The notes below the pieces were generated by a model that had not been told where the DNA came from, ran no database searches, and saw nothing but the letters and a program-made list of their open reading frames with translations. A stretch of 64,000 bases of DNA from Lineus longissimus (lineage: Eukaryota; Nemertea; Pilidiophora; Heteronemertea; Lineidae): assembly GCF_910592395.1 (NCBI RefSeq), contig NC_088316.1:7690001-7754000 (forward strand). Reading direction: 5' to 3'. Shown piece by piece: positions 36,505-48,016 of this stretch. The first letter of the stretch is position 1, and each line of letters starts with the position of its first letter. The translations under genes were made by a program, and so were the position numbers.

Positions 36505-36792
36505 CTGTGTACATTTCTACAGCGACGATAAACGATCACAAAAATGGTTCTTTTTAAGCACTCGTGACATGTTTACAAAAATTAAAGCAAGTGTTTTTAG
36601 TAGAGCTTTACCTAATGAGTAGCGTCTGGGTGATTATAAACCATTAACTTGTGTTTAAAAGCCCACATTGTAACGAAAGGTTCCGGCTTGACGCTAATCT
36701 CCAATGACGGCAGCAGCCATTTTGCCATACTCTCGAAACTTTGGGATCGTCAAATGCAATGGAAATCACATAATTTCTGACACACACTGCTA
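36505..36792 (+). repeat. Direct repeat, copy 2 (partner 34021-34325)
   Basis: See 34021-34325. The copies are moderately diverged, so the duplication, or two insertions of the same element, is old compared with the family A insertion. Confidence 0.8.
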
Positions 36793-37349
36793 CAATTCAT
36801 CATTTTATTGTTCTTTCACAGTATTATTACGCCACCCCGATTCGCAAGGCAGCTTGTACCAACTGGCTCTGCATTGACTATCCCCATTCCAAGCCGAAGA
36901 ACAGAGTGACAAGTTTCTCATTTTACCTTCCAATCACAGTCAAAATTTTCTGAAACAACCGGCAATGAGGACAAACTAATAATCTCAAACCAATCACAAG
37001 AATGTAATCAACACATACGACCTCATCCGAAGAGCGGATGATTAAGTTTTAGCATTGATTCAAGGTGATTTAATTCCTTCTTCGTCTCGCTTCAAATTCA
37101 TAAAATGGCTGTCTTCCATACTTGTAGTATGCAGATCTAGTGGCACAGTACAACACTGCGCATGGGATACCCGACGGATTGCCTCCAACCGCGAAATTCA
37201 AAACTGCTGGCAATGTGCCAACTGACATTTTTGCACATACCGCCACCTAGTGATACGAAACGAAACTAATCTATTTAATATCGAAACCTCTTTATCAGGC
37301 CGACCTCTAAAACTTCATTTCAAACTTCAATCTGCTGGAATAAAGAAAA

Positions 37350-37860
37350 TGGGCTTTTTTAACCTTGACCTACTTATACCTGACCTAAATCTGTGTCAAC
37401 ATGTAGAGATGCCCAATAGGTGTCTACATATCAAATTTAGAGAGTCTATGACCAATAACAAAAAAACGTGCCATGATCAAAGAAATTTTAGAGTTCGACC
37501 TCTGTGACCTTGAAATGAAGGTCAAATCAAAAACCCGTGTGATATGTGATGTACCTTTATTAGATACACCCACCATAAAATTTTCATCGCTCTAGCTTTA
37601 ACCATAAGCTTCAAAATGACAAAAATAGGTTTTCAAAGAGCGCCCCCTATATGGCAGACCAGCAGTCAAATTGCACTGATTTTCATTCTGAAGGAAGGTC
37701 TTGCCTAGGGGTACCCACACACCAAGTATGAACTTTCTGGGTCAAGCGGTTAAGAAACGTGCCACGATTTTGTCAAAAGTTAACGACGGACGACGACGAC
37801 GACGATGGACGCCAGACGCCGCGGTATCGTATAAGCTCACCTGACAGGTGAGCTAAAAAA
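37350..37860 (+). mobile_element. Family C-like element, 5' truncated
   Basis: Contains TGTGTCAACATGTAGAGATG and GTGTCTACATATCAAATTT as in 18305-19465, then GTTAAGAAACGTGCCA, a GACGACGACGACGATGG tract and a perfect terminal hairpin AGCTCACCTGACAGGTGAGCT followed by an A-run. The 5' end is not found. Confidence 0.7.
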
Positions 37861-38274
37861 GCTGATAAAGTATGTAATTTGAGCAGCATGACCAATGCCA
37901 GTGTTAAAGGTGTAAACTTAAATACCTATTACAGGACATCTTCCTGCAAGATTGTGATTGGTTTAACTTGAAGTTTGTCATCAATTTGTCTGTTGTAAAT
38001 GTACATCCATGCTGTTGTCATTCAGGAAAAATCTGTTATATCTTTCAGCTAATACTTTCACTTCTCCAGTCAATCGGGTTTGATGAACATGTCAAGCTGT
38101 TGAATGGTGTAAACAATCATTAGCAAATAACGTCACAAATGAAAATAAGTTTGATTCATTCCACTTGAAAAGTTCAACAGCACCATTTGCAAGAATTTGA
38201 ATTTGGCATTGTGTTTTACACCCTTCAACAATTGACTGTCTGTTTGTTATTAGTGTTCTTGTTTCAATGTTAGC

Positions 38275-38345
38275 TATCCTAAGTTAACACCAGACGGCGC
38301 TACCTGCGTAATTCTCGTAGTCCAGTCATTCTTTCGTGAGGAAGC
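38275..38345 (+). repeat. Ngaro terminal repeat A1
   Basis: 71 bp starting TATCCTAAGTTAACACCAG and ending GAGGAAGC; one mismatch to A2 at 47777-47847. The first 10 bases TATCCTAAGT are the half-site of the recombination palindrome completed at the B1-A2 junction. Confidence 0.9.
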
Positions 38346-38402
38346 GAACAGCGCAGACCTTATCTAGGACCTCACTTGTAACAAAAAGTATTTAAAATAA
38401 TA

Positions 38403-38870
38403 AGTGGTTCGCTTGGTAATCGGACCAAAGATATGAAATAAACTAGTCTGCTGGGTGGTCAGACATTAGAGAAAATAATCAGAGATCCGCTGGATCGCAC
38501 TGAAGATAAAATAGTCTAGTCTGCTGGGTGGATCAGACATTAGAGAATATAATCAGGTTCGCTGGGTGTTCGAACCAAAAATAAACATAATCTATAAGTC
38601 TGCTTGGTGCTCAGACAGAACTATAATGAAAAGGAGAGTACCGTAAATGAGCAATTCTCGATCTCGAAATGTCTGGGTGACTATCGGTATGAACTCGATT
38701 CTTATTGTTTAAAGAGCTAAATATTGTTTAAATAGCTCACCTCTCAACTCAATGTTTTAATTCTGATATGTTGGAGGGCCCACAGAATTTGTTCCTTTTT
38801 TCCACAGAGTTTACTTATTAATCTTATCTTCAGAAGGGCCAAGAATAGTCTGCCGGGCGGTCAGACTTGG
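38403..38870 (+). promoter_or_regulatory. Array of seven short stem-loops in the Ngaro leader
   Basis: Hairpins at 38406-38426, 38446-38464, 38484-38496, 38519-38538, 38556-38576, 38598-38616 and 38848-38866. Five share the loop consensus GCT(G/T)GGTGNT, the first has GCTTGGTAAT and the third has a loop of only three bases. The stems differ but stay paired: GTCTG with CAGAC in four, GGTTCG with CGAACC or CGGACC in two, GATCC with GGATC in one. Paired changes across a constant loop suggest a selected RNA (or DNA) structure, for example for packaging, translation of the leader or recombinase binding. Function is inference. Confidence 0.65.
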
Positions 38871-39500
38871 AGAATAACTTGTAATATAATATAAATTATA
38901 GGCAAAGCCTCGGTTCTAATTGGTCTGTCCCTCTTATCCAGGACTTCTAAGTCCCAGTGAAAATTCACGCGGATAGGGCGGACAAGATTGATTGGAACCT
39001 AATAAAACAACCAACGCCCAATAGACATAAAGCACGCAAAAGAGCCTCAAATTTATTAAATGGTTACATCACTCCTGGCACAAACGGTAGGCGTGAACCG
39101 CACTCCGTCCTAGGCAAGCGCTGAATGGATAGGTTCCACACCATTGCATCAGGCAGGAGGGTTCAAGTCAACCCTTTCAAGGGAATGAAAAGATTGACGT
39201 AATCTTTCCCCTCAAATGTCGACAGCCAACACAGACGACCTCACTTCTACTCGTATTGGAGAACAGTCAACATGGCGTGCCACGATGACCAGCAGCAGGC
39301 AAGCAGCTTGAAGCCACGCCTGTGGCTGAACGCGAACGCTAACCTTCACGGGAAGGACTTGCTACAACTGATAGGGAAAGTCCGGGCGTATGACGAGACA
39401 GCAATCGAAGCATCACTCCGTGCACCTGAGCTCCTAGCTTCGTTTAAAGAAAAACACCTTCTCCACAGCTACAGTCCGGCCGAACTATTTCAAGAATTCA

Positions 39501-41758
39501 AATGAAACGGCCAGGGGCCATTGTGCTCACCGTATACATCTTTTAGTAGGCAGGATCATGCTTAGTTTAGAGGTGAATATGGTGAACACAATCAGGCATG
39601 AAGACTTTTTTTAGATGTGTATTGATGTCAAGTAATAAGACAGGGCAGTATATATAAGTTTATGATCCAACCAATAATTGTCTATGACATCAACAAGATC
39701 AATATCGTGTGATTGCTAAGAGTCCCTGCAATAAAAAATTCATCGAAAAAAAGTCATTAATAAGCAAGATATTGCATGTCCTACTTTTTCAGTTTTGACC
39801 CCCTGGTGGCCAAATCAAGAATCAGATGAGGCCAAAATTCGGTGTCAGAGATTATCTGATGTAGGGGGTTACATGTACCAACTTTCAAGTTCATAGCTTC
39901 AGCAGTTAAGAAACGTGCCATAGTTACACTCTAATGGCCAATTTACGCCATTTGACCTCTGTGACCTAGAAAAGGAGGTCAAATCCAAAAATCGTAGGAC
40001 ATGTGGTGTATCCTTGCTAGAAGTCCCTGCCATAAAAATTTTATCGAAAACAATTCACTCAAATAAGCAAGATATTGCACTTCTTCCTTTTTCCATTATG
40101 GCCCCCTGGTGGCCGAATAAAGAATCAGATCAGGCCAAAATTCGGCATCAAAGGTTATCTGATGTAGGGGGTTATATGCACCAAGTTTCAAGTTCATAGC
40201 TTTACTGGTTAAGAAACGTGCCATAGTTTACACTCCAACGGCCAATTTACGCCATATGACCTCTGTGACCTTGAAAAGTAGGTCAAATTGAAAACCCGTA
40301 AGACATGTGATGTATTCTTCCTAAGAGTACCTACCATAAAAATTTTATCGAAAACAAGTCACTTATAAGCGATATATCACACTTTTTAGATATCCACTTT
40401 TGGCCCCCTGGTGGCAAAGTTGAGAATCAGATCAAACTGAAATTCAGCACCAGAGGCTATGTGATATAGGGGGTTATATGTACCAAGTTTCAAGTTCATA
40501 GCTTTAGTGGTTAAGAAACGTGCTATAGTTTACACTCTAACGGCCAATTTACGCCATATGACCTCTGTGAACTTGAAAAGTAGGTCAAATTAAAAACCCG
40601 TATGATATAAGATGTATATTTGCTATGAGTACCTACAACGCAAGTTTCATCGAAAACAAGTCACTAATAAGCGAGATATCACACTTTTTAGATATCGACA
40701 TTTGGCCCCCTGGTGGCCAAGTTGAGAATCAGATCGGACCGAAATTTAGTGTCAGAGGTCACCTGACCTAGGGGGTGCTGTGTACAAAGTTTTAAGTTCA
40801 TAGCCCTAGCGGTTAAGAAACGTGCCACTGTTTTTTAAATAGGATACGACGACGGACGACGGACGACGGACACTGCGGTATTACATAAGACTCCCCTACG
40901 GTGAGCCAAAAATCAAGAAAATGTAAGATACAAGTCAGAAAAGACAAAAGGGAAAAGATAAAAAATAATAAAATAAAAAAATATTTTTGGCCGTCCCTGA
41001 CCGGGGTTTGAACTCACGACCTTTGGATTGCCACAACACGAAAAACACAAAACATGCAATTTCGGCCATATCTGTGTCTGCGTTGTGACCTCTGTGACCT
41101 CGACAAGTAGGTCAAATTAAAAACCCATATGATATATGATGTATCCTTGCTATGAGTACCTACCACAAAAGTTTTATCGAAAACAAGTCATCAGTAAGCG
41201 AGATATCACACTTTTTAGATATCCACATTCGACCCCCTGGTGGCCAAATTGAGAATCAGATCGGACCGATATTCAGCACAAGAGGTTATCTGATATAGGG
41301 GGTTATATGTACCAAGTTTCAAGTTCATAGCTGTTGCGGTTGAGAAACGTGCCATAGTTACACTGAAACAGCCAATTTACGCCATTTGACCTCTGTGACC
41401 TTGAAAAGTAGGTCAAATTAAAAACCCGTATGATATATGATGTATCCTTGCTATGAGTACCTACCACAAAAATTTCATTCCAAACAAGTCATTAATAAGC
41501 GAGATATCACACTTTTTAGATATCTACATTCGGCCCCCTGGTGGCCAAATTAAGAATCAGATCGGATCGAAATTTAGTGTCACAGGTCATCTGACCAAGG
41601 GAGTCCTGTGTACAAAGTTACAAGTTCATAGGCTTAGCGGTTAAGAAACGTGCCACTGTTTTTGAAACAGGATACGACGACGACGACGGACGACGACAGA
41701 CGACGACGGACGACGGACACTGCGGTATTGTAAAGACTCCCCTACGGTGAGCCAAAAA
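39501..41758 (+). mobile_element. Composite family B element inserted in Ngaro gag
   Basis: The left end is AATGAAACGGCCAGGGGCCA then TTGTGCTCACCGTA. A complete 3' end CTACGGTGAGCCAAAAA occurs twice, at about 40896-40912 and 41742-41758. The first unit (39501-40912) has four monomers and a GACGGACGACGG tract. About 120 bp of foreign DNA with a tRNA-like B-box follows, then a 5'-truncated second unit (about 41030-41758) with its own GAC tract and terminus. This looks like read-through past a first terminator, with capture of downstream DNA, or two events at one site. The 5' GCTCACCGTA pairs with the 3' TACGGTGAGC. Confidence 0.8.
40975..41030 (-). other. tRNA-like 3' half, probable SINE fragment
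   Basis: On the minus strand GGTCGTGAGTTCAAACCCCG resembles a tRNA T-arm/B-box (GTTCAAACC). It is followed by an A/T-rich tail in the direction expected of a tRNA-derived SINE. No A-box remains, because the truncated second family B unit abuts it. Not a functional tRNA. Confidence 0.35.
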
Positions 41759-43308
41759 TTAACAGCCTTTGACCTAGAGGTAAGCAAACAAATTTCTTTA
41801 AAAAATCTCGGTATCAATAAATGGCAACCTAGAAAAAGAAAAAGAAAAGCCTTATGAAAAAAGATTGGTAACTAAATATCGAGTCTTTACCTCATGTAAA
41901 GTCTGAACTAAAGCCGCATAATTGATTTTATGGATCGGCAGGCACCTTCACGGTTTTTAGGAGCAAATGAGATCCGTTAAAAATTCAGCGGGATAGGCCA
42001 AGCTATACTCTTACTCTAACAAAAAATTTAATCGCCACAGGCCACTCTGCAAGCTATAGGGCTAGAAGACAACATGAACAACAGGAGACTAGTGTGTCAT
42101 GCGGCAATCATATTTGCAAACGAAGAGGCCACCCTGCCGGGAATGCCCGTCGGAACCACCACCGAAAAAATTTCTATGCCTACGCCAACGCAAGCACATA
42201 AGCAAAAACAGCCCCAAGGGAAGAAGGACCAAAACGAAAAGGCCAAGCCTGACGAGGAAGCTCATAAAGGGGAAAAAAGGGTGAGTAAAAAAAAAAAAAA
42301 AAAAAAAAAACTGCGTTAAGCGGGCTCAGTTAAAACAGACTTGCAAGTCCATAAATGCTCAATGGGATGATGGTGGTTAATAGGAATCGTACAACGCTTG
42401 CAGATCAGGGACAGCCCATTCAAGCTTTAGACTGAATTCTTGTCGGCATTTATAAATGGAAGCTGAAAGAACATAAGCCGGGTCAATTCTACTCCCATGA
42501 AACAAATTTCGGCCAACAACTCTACACCATCATACTCAAAGTAACAATCAGAATGTTAAACCACTAAACGTTAGGTAAAATCGTCCTAGGCATGTGGATT
42601 CACTTGCTCATATTAATTTCAGGCTGAAACAGAGGAAAGTGCGGATGCCACAAGCATAAAACGACTTGCTGTTTTAGAGCAACAAATGAAAACGTGGAAG
42701 GAAACCTCCGGAAAGGTTACAGTGGACACGGCTCTAGCACAGGTGAGAGCATTAGCCGACAGGATCACCACCACTAACTCGGCCCTTATAGCAGCATTGG
42801 AAGTGCTATACGACACTGCGGTGATTCACAATCATGCCGAGAAAGAACACTTTAAAATGGCCCTCAAGGCCGTCAGAGCTAAAGACAACATGAAAGTCCC
42901 GTTGCATGGGCTAGTCATAAAATTGATTGGTACGGATGTAGCTAAGAAAATAAATGCCAGCGTTGACAGTTGGTTGAAAATCAGCAAAAAAGTGTCCTCG
43001 CCCTCAACAAATGTAGTCTCAAATCAAGATTCAAATAATGAATTCACAAATAATTCTAACCCTTCAAGCCCGAACAACTACTGGCAACCTCAAAGATGGT
43101 GGGCCCCTCCACCACACTATGGCAACAATTTTAATGGTCCAACGTGGGGGAGAGGCTTCCAAAACAGGGGTAGAACAATTTCTATAGGGGAAGTATTAGT
43201 CGAGGAAACCCAAGGCCAAGGCAATGCTATGTCTGTAAATCCACGGAACACTTCCTGAATAAATGCCCAAAAATCGCGGCTTTATCGGCAAATTCTGAGG
43301 AAAAATAA

Positions 43309-43641
43309 CCGATCATGAAAAATTGAAAGAAAGATAAAATTCTTAAACAAGAAACTAATGGGGAAATTAGAACCTTCCCTCTGAGACACTAGAGAAAAAA
43401 AAAATAAATAAATAAATAGATAAATAAAAATAGTTCAAAGGTCCTTCCCAAAATAATCAAGGACTCTCCGAATCTCACTTCCAGGAGCTCCTAAGCTCCA
43501 GAAGCACACGCTTCGCGGGAGTGGGGTAAGGGGTGTCCCCTGCAAAAAGAAAAAAATAAAATAAAATAAAATAAAATAATAATAATAATAATAATGATAA
43601 TAATAATAACAATTTTTTCTTTTTTGGTTGTTTTTTTTTAG
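43309..43641 (+). other. Ngaro inter-ORF region / probable intron end
   Basis: AAAT- and AAT-type microsatellites (about 43388-43430 and 43551-43605), then a long T-rich tract and AG at about 43641. The T-tract plus AG is a strong-looking acceptor just where the pol frame opens. The matching donor is unclear. Confidence 0.45.
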
Positions 43642-45817
43642 GTAATCCCCGAATGGGAAACCAACCCCGATTTCGACCCCATAAAAGCATCAGCACAGAA
43701 AAACGAAGTGACATGGAAAAATTGCAGGGGACACCCCCTCCCCACTCCACCCGAGAAAAAACTACCAATTGAAAACGAAGACCTCACAGAAAGCAACTGG
43801 GAAACACTGCTACAAGCTTTTCCTCTCAGAGATCCAAATAGTTTTGTTGCTGGCATGTTGCACTCTCAAAAAGAAAATTGGAAATTTGTTACTGACTCAG
43901 TTGATAATGACTCGTCCAAACTCGTGATGGATTGGATAAACAACGGTGTAGACATAACGAAATACTTTAAACACTTCAAAGGAAACTTCAAAGGGAAGTC
44001 TTATAATCCTGACACTCCTCCTCCAGAAATCTTCAACAATCACAAATCCTGTGAATCATTCAAGGCCGAAATCACTCAACAAATTACTGAAAAATTGAAG
44101 AATGGGTCGTTAAGACTGTTGGGGAAAGTTGGAGAAGTAAATCCACCACATTTAGTAATGCCCTTGATTATGGTTCCACAAACCAACAAAAACAGGCTGT
44201 GTCACGATGAGAGATTTCTTAACTTATTCATAACCCCAATTAGCTTCAACTTAGAAACACTTCCCATTATTCAGAAACAAATCTCCAAGGGAGATTTCAA
44301 GGCAAGTACAGACCAAAAAATCCGCCTACGACGGCATTTCATTATCAGAAAACTCCCAAACCTATTTCGGAATAGAATGGGGTGGCTGGTATTTCATTCA
44401 CACAACCCTTCCTTTTGGATTCAAACTGAGTCCATATATCTACCAAACCACAGGCATGCAGGCTACAGAATATTTAAGGACTAGGGGCATAACTACGTTT
44501 CAGTACTTAGACGACAGATTCCTTGGCCCTTCGCAAGTAACAAAATCCCCATCCCAATTCAATAGCACGGGTATATCCTTATACACATCCACCGCCACCC
44601 TCTCGTTGCTAGGATATACTTTCGCCTTTTATAAAATAATCTGGTTTCCTACTCAAGTGCTAAAACATCTTGGCTTTCTGCTTCATTCAGTGGAAATGCA
44701 TTTCTCAATTCCGACCGCGAAATTAGAATCCTTCAAAAACCTCATGAACACATTGCTCGCTCAGTCCACGGTCCACATTAAGATCATACAAAGGTTTATG
44801 GGGAAATGCATATCTTTCCAGCTATGCATTCCAGGCGCAAAACTATTCATCAGAGAAATGGCTGTCGCCATCTCTGTGGCAGGCAAATCTTCAAGACCAA
44901 TCCCGATATCAGGCAAACTGAGAGAAGAGATCGAAGCGTGGAAGTTTATATTTGAGGAAAATGTTCGTCTGCTTCCCTGGAGAAAAGAGCGACACTTTTC
45001 AATCACTCTTGCCTCAGACGCTTCAAAATTCGCATGGGGTGGCGTCATTTGCGAGATGAAAATTGGCGACTTCTTTCCCAAAGAAGACAGCAGACCCATT
45101 CACCTCAAAGAAGCTGAAGCCCTTCTCAATACGTTGATCTCAGTTTCAAATCAATTAAAAGACAAAAGGGTAGATGCATACGTGGACAACATGGCGCTCC
45201 TGAAAGCATGGGAGCACGAAGGTGCAAAAGACATAAACTAAACAGGTTACTAAAAGAAAATATTTGAAATCACGGTATCAGCAAACTGCGACCTAAAACT
45301 TCTTTTCGTACAATCAAACAAAAACCCGGCCGACACTCCCTCACGCAAGCTGTCCAAACTCGATTCCATGTTGTCTCCACATCAATGGAAAATAGTACAA
45401 AACAGATACGGACCACACACCTTTGACCTAATGTCCCTCGATTCAAATGTACAATTAGACAACAAGGGCGAAGCCCTGCCACATTACACTCCGTTTCCTC
45501 TACCAGGCAGCGCGGGAGTGAACTGTTTTGCCCAAATTCTGGATCCAAAAGAAAACTACTACTGTTTTCCCCCACACGCAATGGCCGGCCCACTAATAAA
45601 GTTCATTCTAGAAGAATGCCAAAGGCCAATCAGACTCTCTCTGGTCATACCACATATCTCACCCCTACCGCCATGGTGGCCTAACCTTGAAAGAAATGCA
45701 GAATTATCCGTACTGGCTCACAAAGGTGAAGAATGTATCCTTGCCCCATCCCAAAACGGTTTCATTTCCAGCACTATAACACACAACCTTTATTTGGCAA
45801 GGTTTCAACTTACTTAA
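43642..45817 (+). pseudogene. pol: Ngaro reverse transcriptase / RNase H (frameshifted)
   Basis: The frame opens at the acceptor and reads the N-terminal RT fingers to about 44317, where an A-run causes a frameshift. The shifted frame continues with the palm: an SAYDG block, TTLPFGFKLSPYIYQ and the catalytic YLDD at about 44503-44515. RNase H follows (ITLASDASKFAWGG, about 45003; EAEALLNTL; VDNMALLKAW, about 45181). Two in-frame stops occur at about 45239-45256. The frame then stays open to 45817 through an NKNPADTPSR block, the end of a DIRS-type RNase H, and a C-terminal extension. The YLDD and FGFKLSPY pattern is of the DIRS/Ngaro type. Confidence 0.85.
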
Positions 45818-45861
45818 AGCGAAATAAAAAGTGAAATGTAAACTTCTTTCTCAAAATTCAG

Positions 45862-47061
45862 TTCCAGAAAGCCAGTGCTGAAATTAATCTGTCAAGGCTG
45901 CACGAAAGGGTACAATCGATAAAACGCAGTTTTCAGGCCACAGCATATCAGAGAAACAAATGTAAGCTTTTTCAAGACTTGGACTTCTTCGTTAAACAAA
46001 TTGGCAAGGATATAAAAAGCTGCACCCCATATGATATATGCCTTTATCTCGCGTGGAAAGACAACAACGGGAAAACCATAGTGCATAGCACTTCTTGCCC
46101 GGAAATCACGGCAAAAAATCCTAGCTGTAAATGTCCCAGGAGATTAGCATTCGGGACAGTAGCGGGGAAAATTTCCCAACTAAAACGAATTTTCCAAAAG
46201 GAATTGGGTCGTGAGAAACCTTGGGATATTTTTGAAAAAAACGGTAACCCAGCAAACTCACAGGAGGTCGCTGATTTCCTGAAACAAATAAAGAACGAAC
46301 AGAGCATCGCACACTCCTGCCCAAAACAGGCGGTGCCGCTCTTTATAAAAAAGCTGGCTCTGATCTCCATGTATATCGACAGACGTCTGTCAGATACTCA
46401 ACAAAAACCGACTTCAAAATATATCTTGGCACGAGACCAAGCGATATTTAAAATGATGTTTTTTGGCGGAGATCGGGCCCATGATGCTGGCATTATGCTC
46501 TCGCAAGAGGTAAAGTCCCTCCCTTCTAAATCGGGCTATATGATAAAACACACCTGGGGAAAAACATTCCGTCTAGACAAAACAAACGTCTTCTCCCTCT
46601 TTCGCTGCAAAGATGAAATGATATGCCCGGTGGCAGCATTGGAAAAGTATTTTGAACTGACTCAATCTCTGAACATAAACCTCTCCCACGGTTACCTCTT
46701 CAGACCAATAAACCAATTAGGAGAAGTTGAAGACAAACCCCTATCATACGAGGCGATATACGACAGGTTAAAACACTACCTGTCTACTCTGAACTTGGAC
46801 GAAGGCGAAACACCACACAGCATTAGGGCAGGCTGTGCCATCTCCTTGAGGGCATTAGCTAGACCAGACCCCTCAGCAAACCAACAAATAAAACGTCACG
46901 TTGGATGGTTCTCAGACTCTTGGGTAAACCACTACACGCGCAGCAAACAGGTCGACCAGGCAAACGACCTTGCCAAGGCCATGTCCAGCATTAACCAAGG
47001 CCAAAATAATGAATTTGTGGACTTTAACTGTCTTCAGTCAGCATTCAGACTGGATAGCTAG
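45862..47061 (+). CDS. Ngaro tyrosine recombinase (YR integrase), apparently intact
   Basis: A likely acceptor (TTTCTCAAAATTCAG) ends at 45861 and the frame is open from there to the stop at 47061, about 399 codons. The first obvious candidate start is internal (TTG at 45979), so the N-terminus probably comes from splicing. The N-terminal 150 residues form the helical core-binding part and contain a CP-x5-NPSCKCP cysteine cluster. The catalytic domain keeps all expected residues: Arg in GGDRAHD (about 46474), a Lys in the beta-hairpin (HTWGKTFRLDK), HSIR (about 46816), HVGW (about 46897) and the nucleophile Tyr in NHYTR (about 46934). It would recombine the circular cDNA at the terminal half-sites. 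No frameshift is seen, unlike gag and RT. Confidence 0.85.
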   Translation, partial: FQKASAEINLSRLHERVQSIKRSFQATAYQRNKCKLFQDLDFFVKQIGKDIKSCTPYDICLYLAWKDNNGKTIVHSTSCPEITAKNPSCKCPRRLAFGTVAGKISQLKRIFQKELGREKPWDIFEKNGNPANSQEVADFLKQIKNEQSIAHSCPKQAVPLFIKKLALISMYIDRRLSDTQQKPTSKYILARDQAIFKMMFFGGDRAHDAGIMLSQEVKSLPSKSGYMIKHTWGKTFRLDKTNVFSLFRCKDEMICPVAALEKYFELTQSLNINLSHGYLFRPINQLGEVEDKPLSYEAIYDRLKHYLSTLNLDEGETPHSIRAGCAISLRALARPDPSANQQIKRHVGWFSDSWVNHYTRSKQVDQANDLAKAMSSINQGQNNEFVDFNCLQSAFRLDS

Positions 47062-47707
47062 ACAATAAATTTCATGGCATCTGTTTGAGTGAAACTTAGG
47101 AAAAAGCTATTCATCTTCCAATGTTCATCTTCAGGCCTACGCACCGCACCTTTGCCGTCATATTTCACAACTGGCTGAAAAGTATAGAATAATCCAAAAA
47201 TATAAAGATCTCGAGAGTTAGGTCCTCAAACGTCCTCGGGGACTGGACATGTCGCAGCAACACTAGGGTTGTAGAACTAGCACCCCAATTCTAAAAGTCT
47301 TCACTAACTAGCACTCGTGCAAAGAAGCAAAGAAAATAAAAAATAAAAGATAAAAATAAAAATAAAACTAATCACCAGGACGTTCAACAACCATATACAT
47401 GTATAAGTTGGAGTAAAGGCCTCGCAGCATGATGGTCTAAATTTGATCTGTGTTAGTTTAGTTTGAATATTCTGTGTACCGGTAAGCTTGAAATCAGTTG
47501 TATCGTATTACGCACCATTATATTAATTCATTCAGTCAATTTGAAATAAAAACCACTATGAAAAAATCATCTCGCTGTCTTTTCTTTCGTCTTAGAATTG
47601 AGAGAAATTTTCCTCATGATGGGGTACTTAGTTCGGGGTAGACGGAAACTTACTCTCAATGCTAATACAAAGGGACCAACATCTAGCTGCTTGTGGAAGG
47701 AAGGATA
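47062..47707 (+). other. Ngaro 3' non-coding region
   Basis: A-rich low-complexity tract at about 47328-47370. No gene; precedes repeat B1. Confidence 0.5.
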
Positions 47708-47776
47708 GAATATTCCGCCCCAAACTGAATGAAGCATGAAGGGAGCGCTCATGGGTGTTCACTTAGGATACGTAGT
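47708..47776 (+). repeat. Ngaro repeat B1
   Basis: 69 bp starting GAATATTCCGCCCCAAACTG and ending ACTTAGGATACGTAGT. It reads identically to B2 at 48017-48085. It abuts A2 directly. Confidence 0.92.
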
Positions 47777-47786
47777 TATCCTAAGT
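47761..47786. promoter_or_regulatory. Palindromic recombination site at the B1-A2 junction
   Basis: Perfect 10-bp arms ACTTAGGATA and TATCCTAAGT flank a 6-bp core CGTAGT. This is the classic layout of a tyrosine-recombinase crossover site. The element's left end starts with the right half-site and its right end finishes with the left half-site plus core, so joining the ends of a circle would recreate this site. Confidence 0.75.
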
Positions 47787-47847
47787 TAACACCAGACGGC
47801 GCTTCCTGCGTAATTCTCGTAGTCCAGTCATTCTTTCGTGAGGAAGC
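47777..47847 (+). repeat. Ngaro repeat A2
   Basis: 71 bp, one mismatch to A1 (GCGCTT here, GCGCTA in A1). Followed by about 170 bp that A1 does not share. Confidence 0.92.
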
Positions 47848-48016
47848 AGGAGGCCAAAACTTGGTTAGGTTGAAACTGAAGACTGCACCATTCTTGGGTA
47901 AGGGCATCTCTCCCCGTATGGCAAAACACCAAAGAATGATAACCCATTTTTCAACACTCCCACCCGCCCACCCTCGGGAACAGGTGACACCTGTGAATGC
48001 TCCAGTCATGTCGGAA

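Larger units (their letters stand above)
39272..43308 (+). pseudogene. gag: Ngaro gag-like gene, intron-containing, interrupted
   Basis: Three coding blocks join in phase through consensus splice sites: block 1 (39272 to 41779, with the composite insertion inside it; donor GAG|GTAAGC), block 2 (42041-42280; acceptor CGCCACAG, donor AGG|GTGAGT) and block 3 (from 42623; acceptor TTAATTTCAG). Block 2 is Lys/Glu/Pro-rich. Block 3 has a helical domain followed by an Asn/Pro/Trp- and Gly/Arg-rich tail. A CCHC knuckle (CYVCKSTEHFLNKC, about 43227-43266) lies in a different frame, so a frameshift occurred near 43160-43180 and the natural stop is probably at 43306-43308. Block 1's frame is broken by the element at 39501. 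Splicing is inferred from site quality and phase only. Confidence 0.65.
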
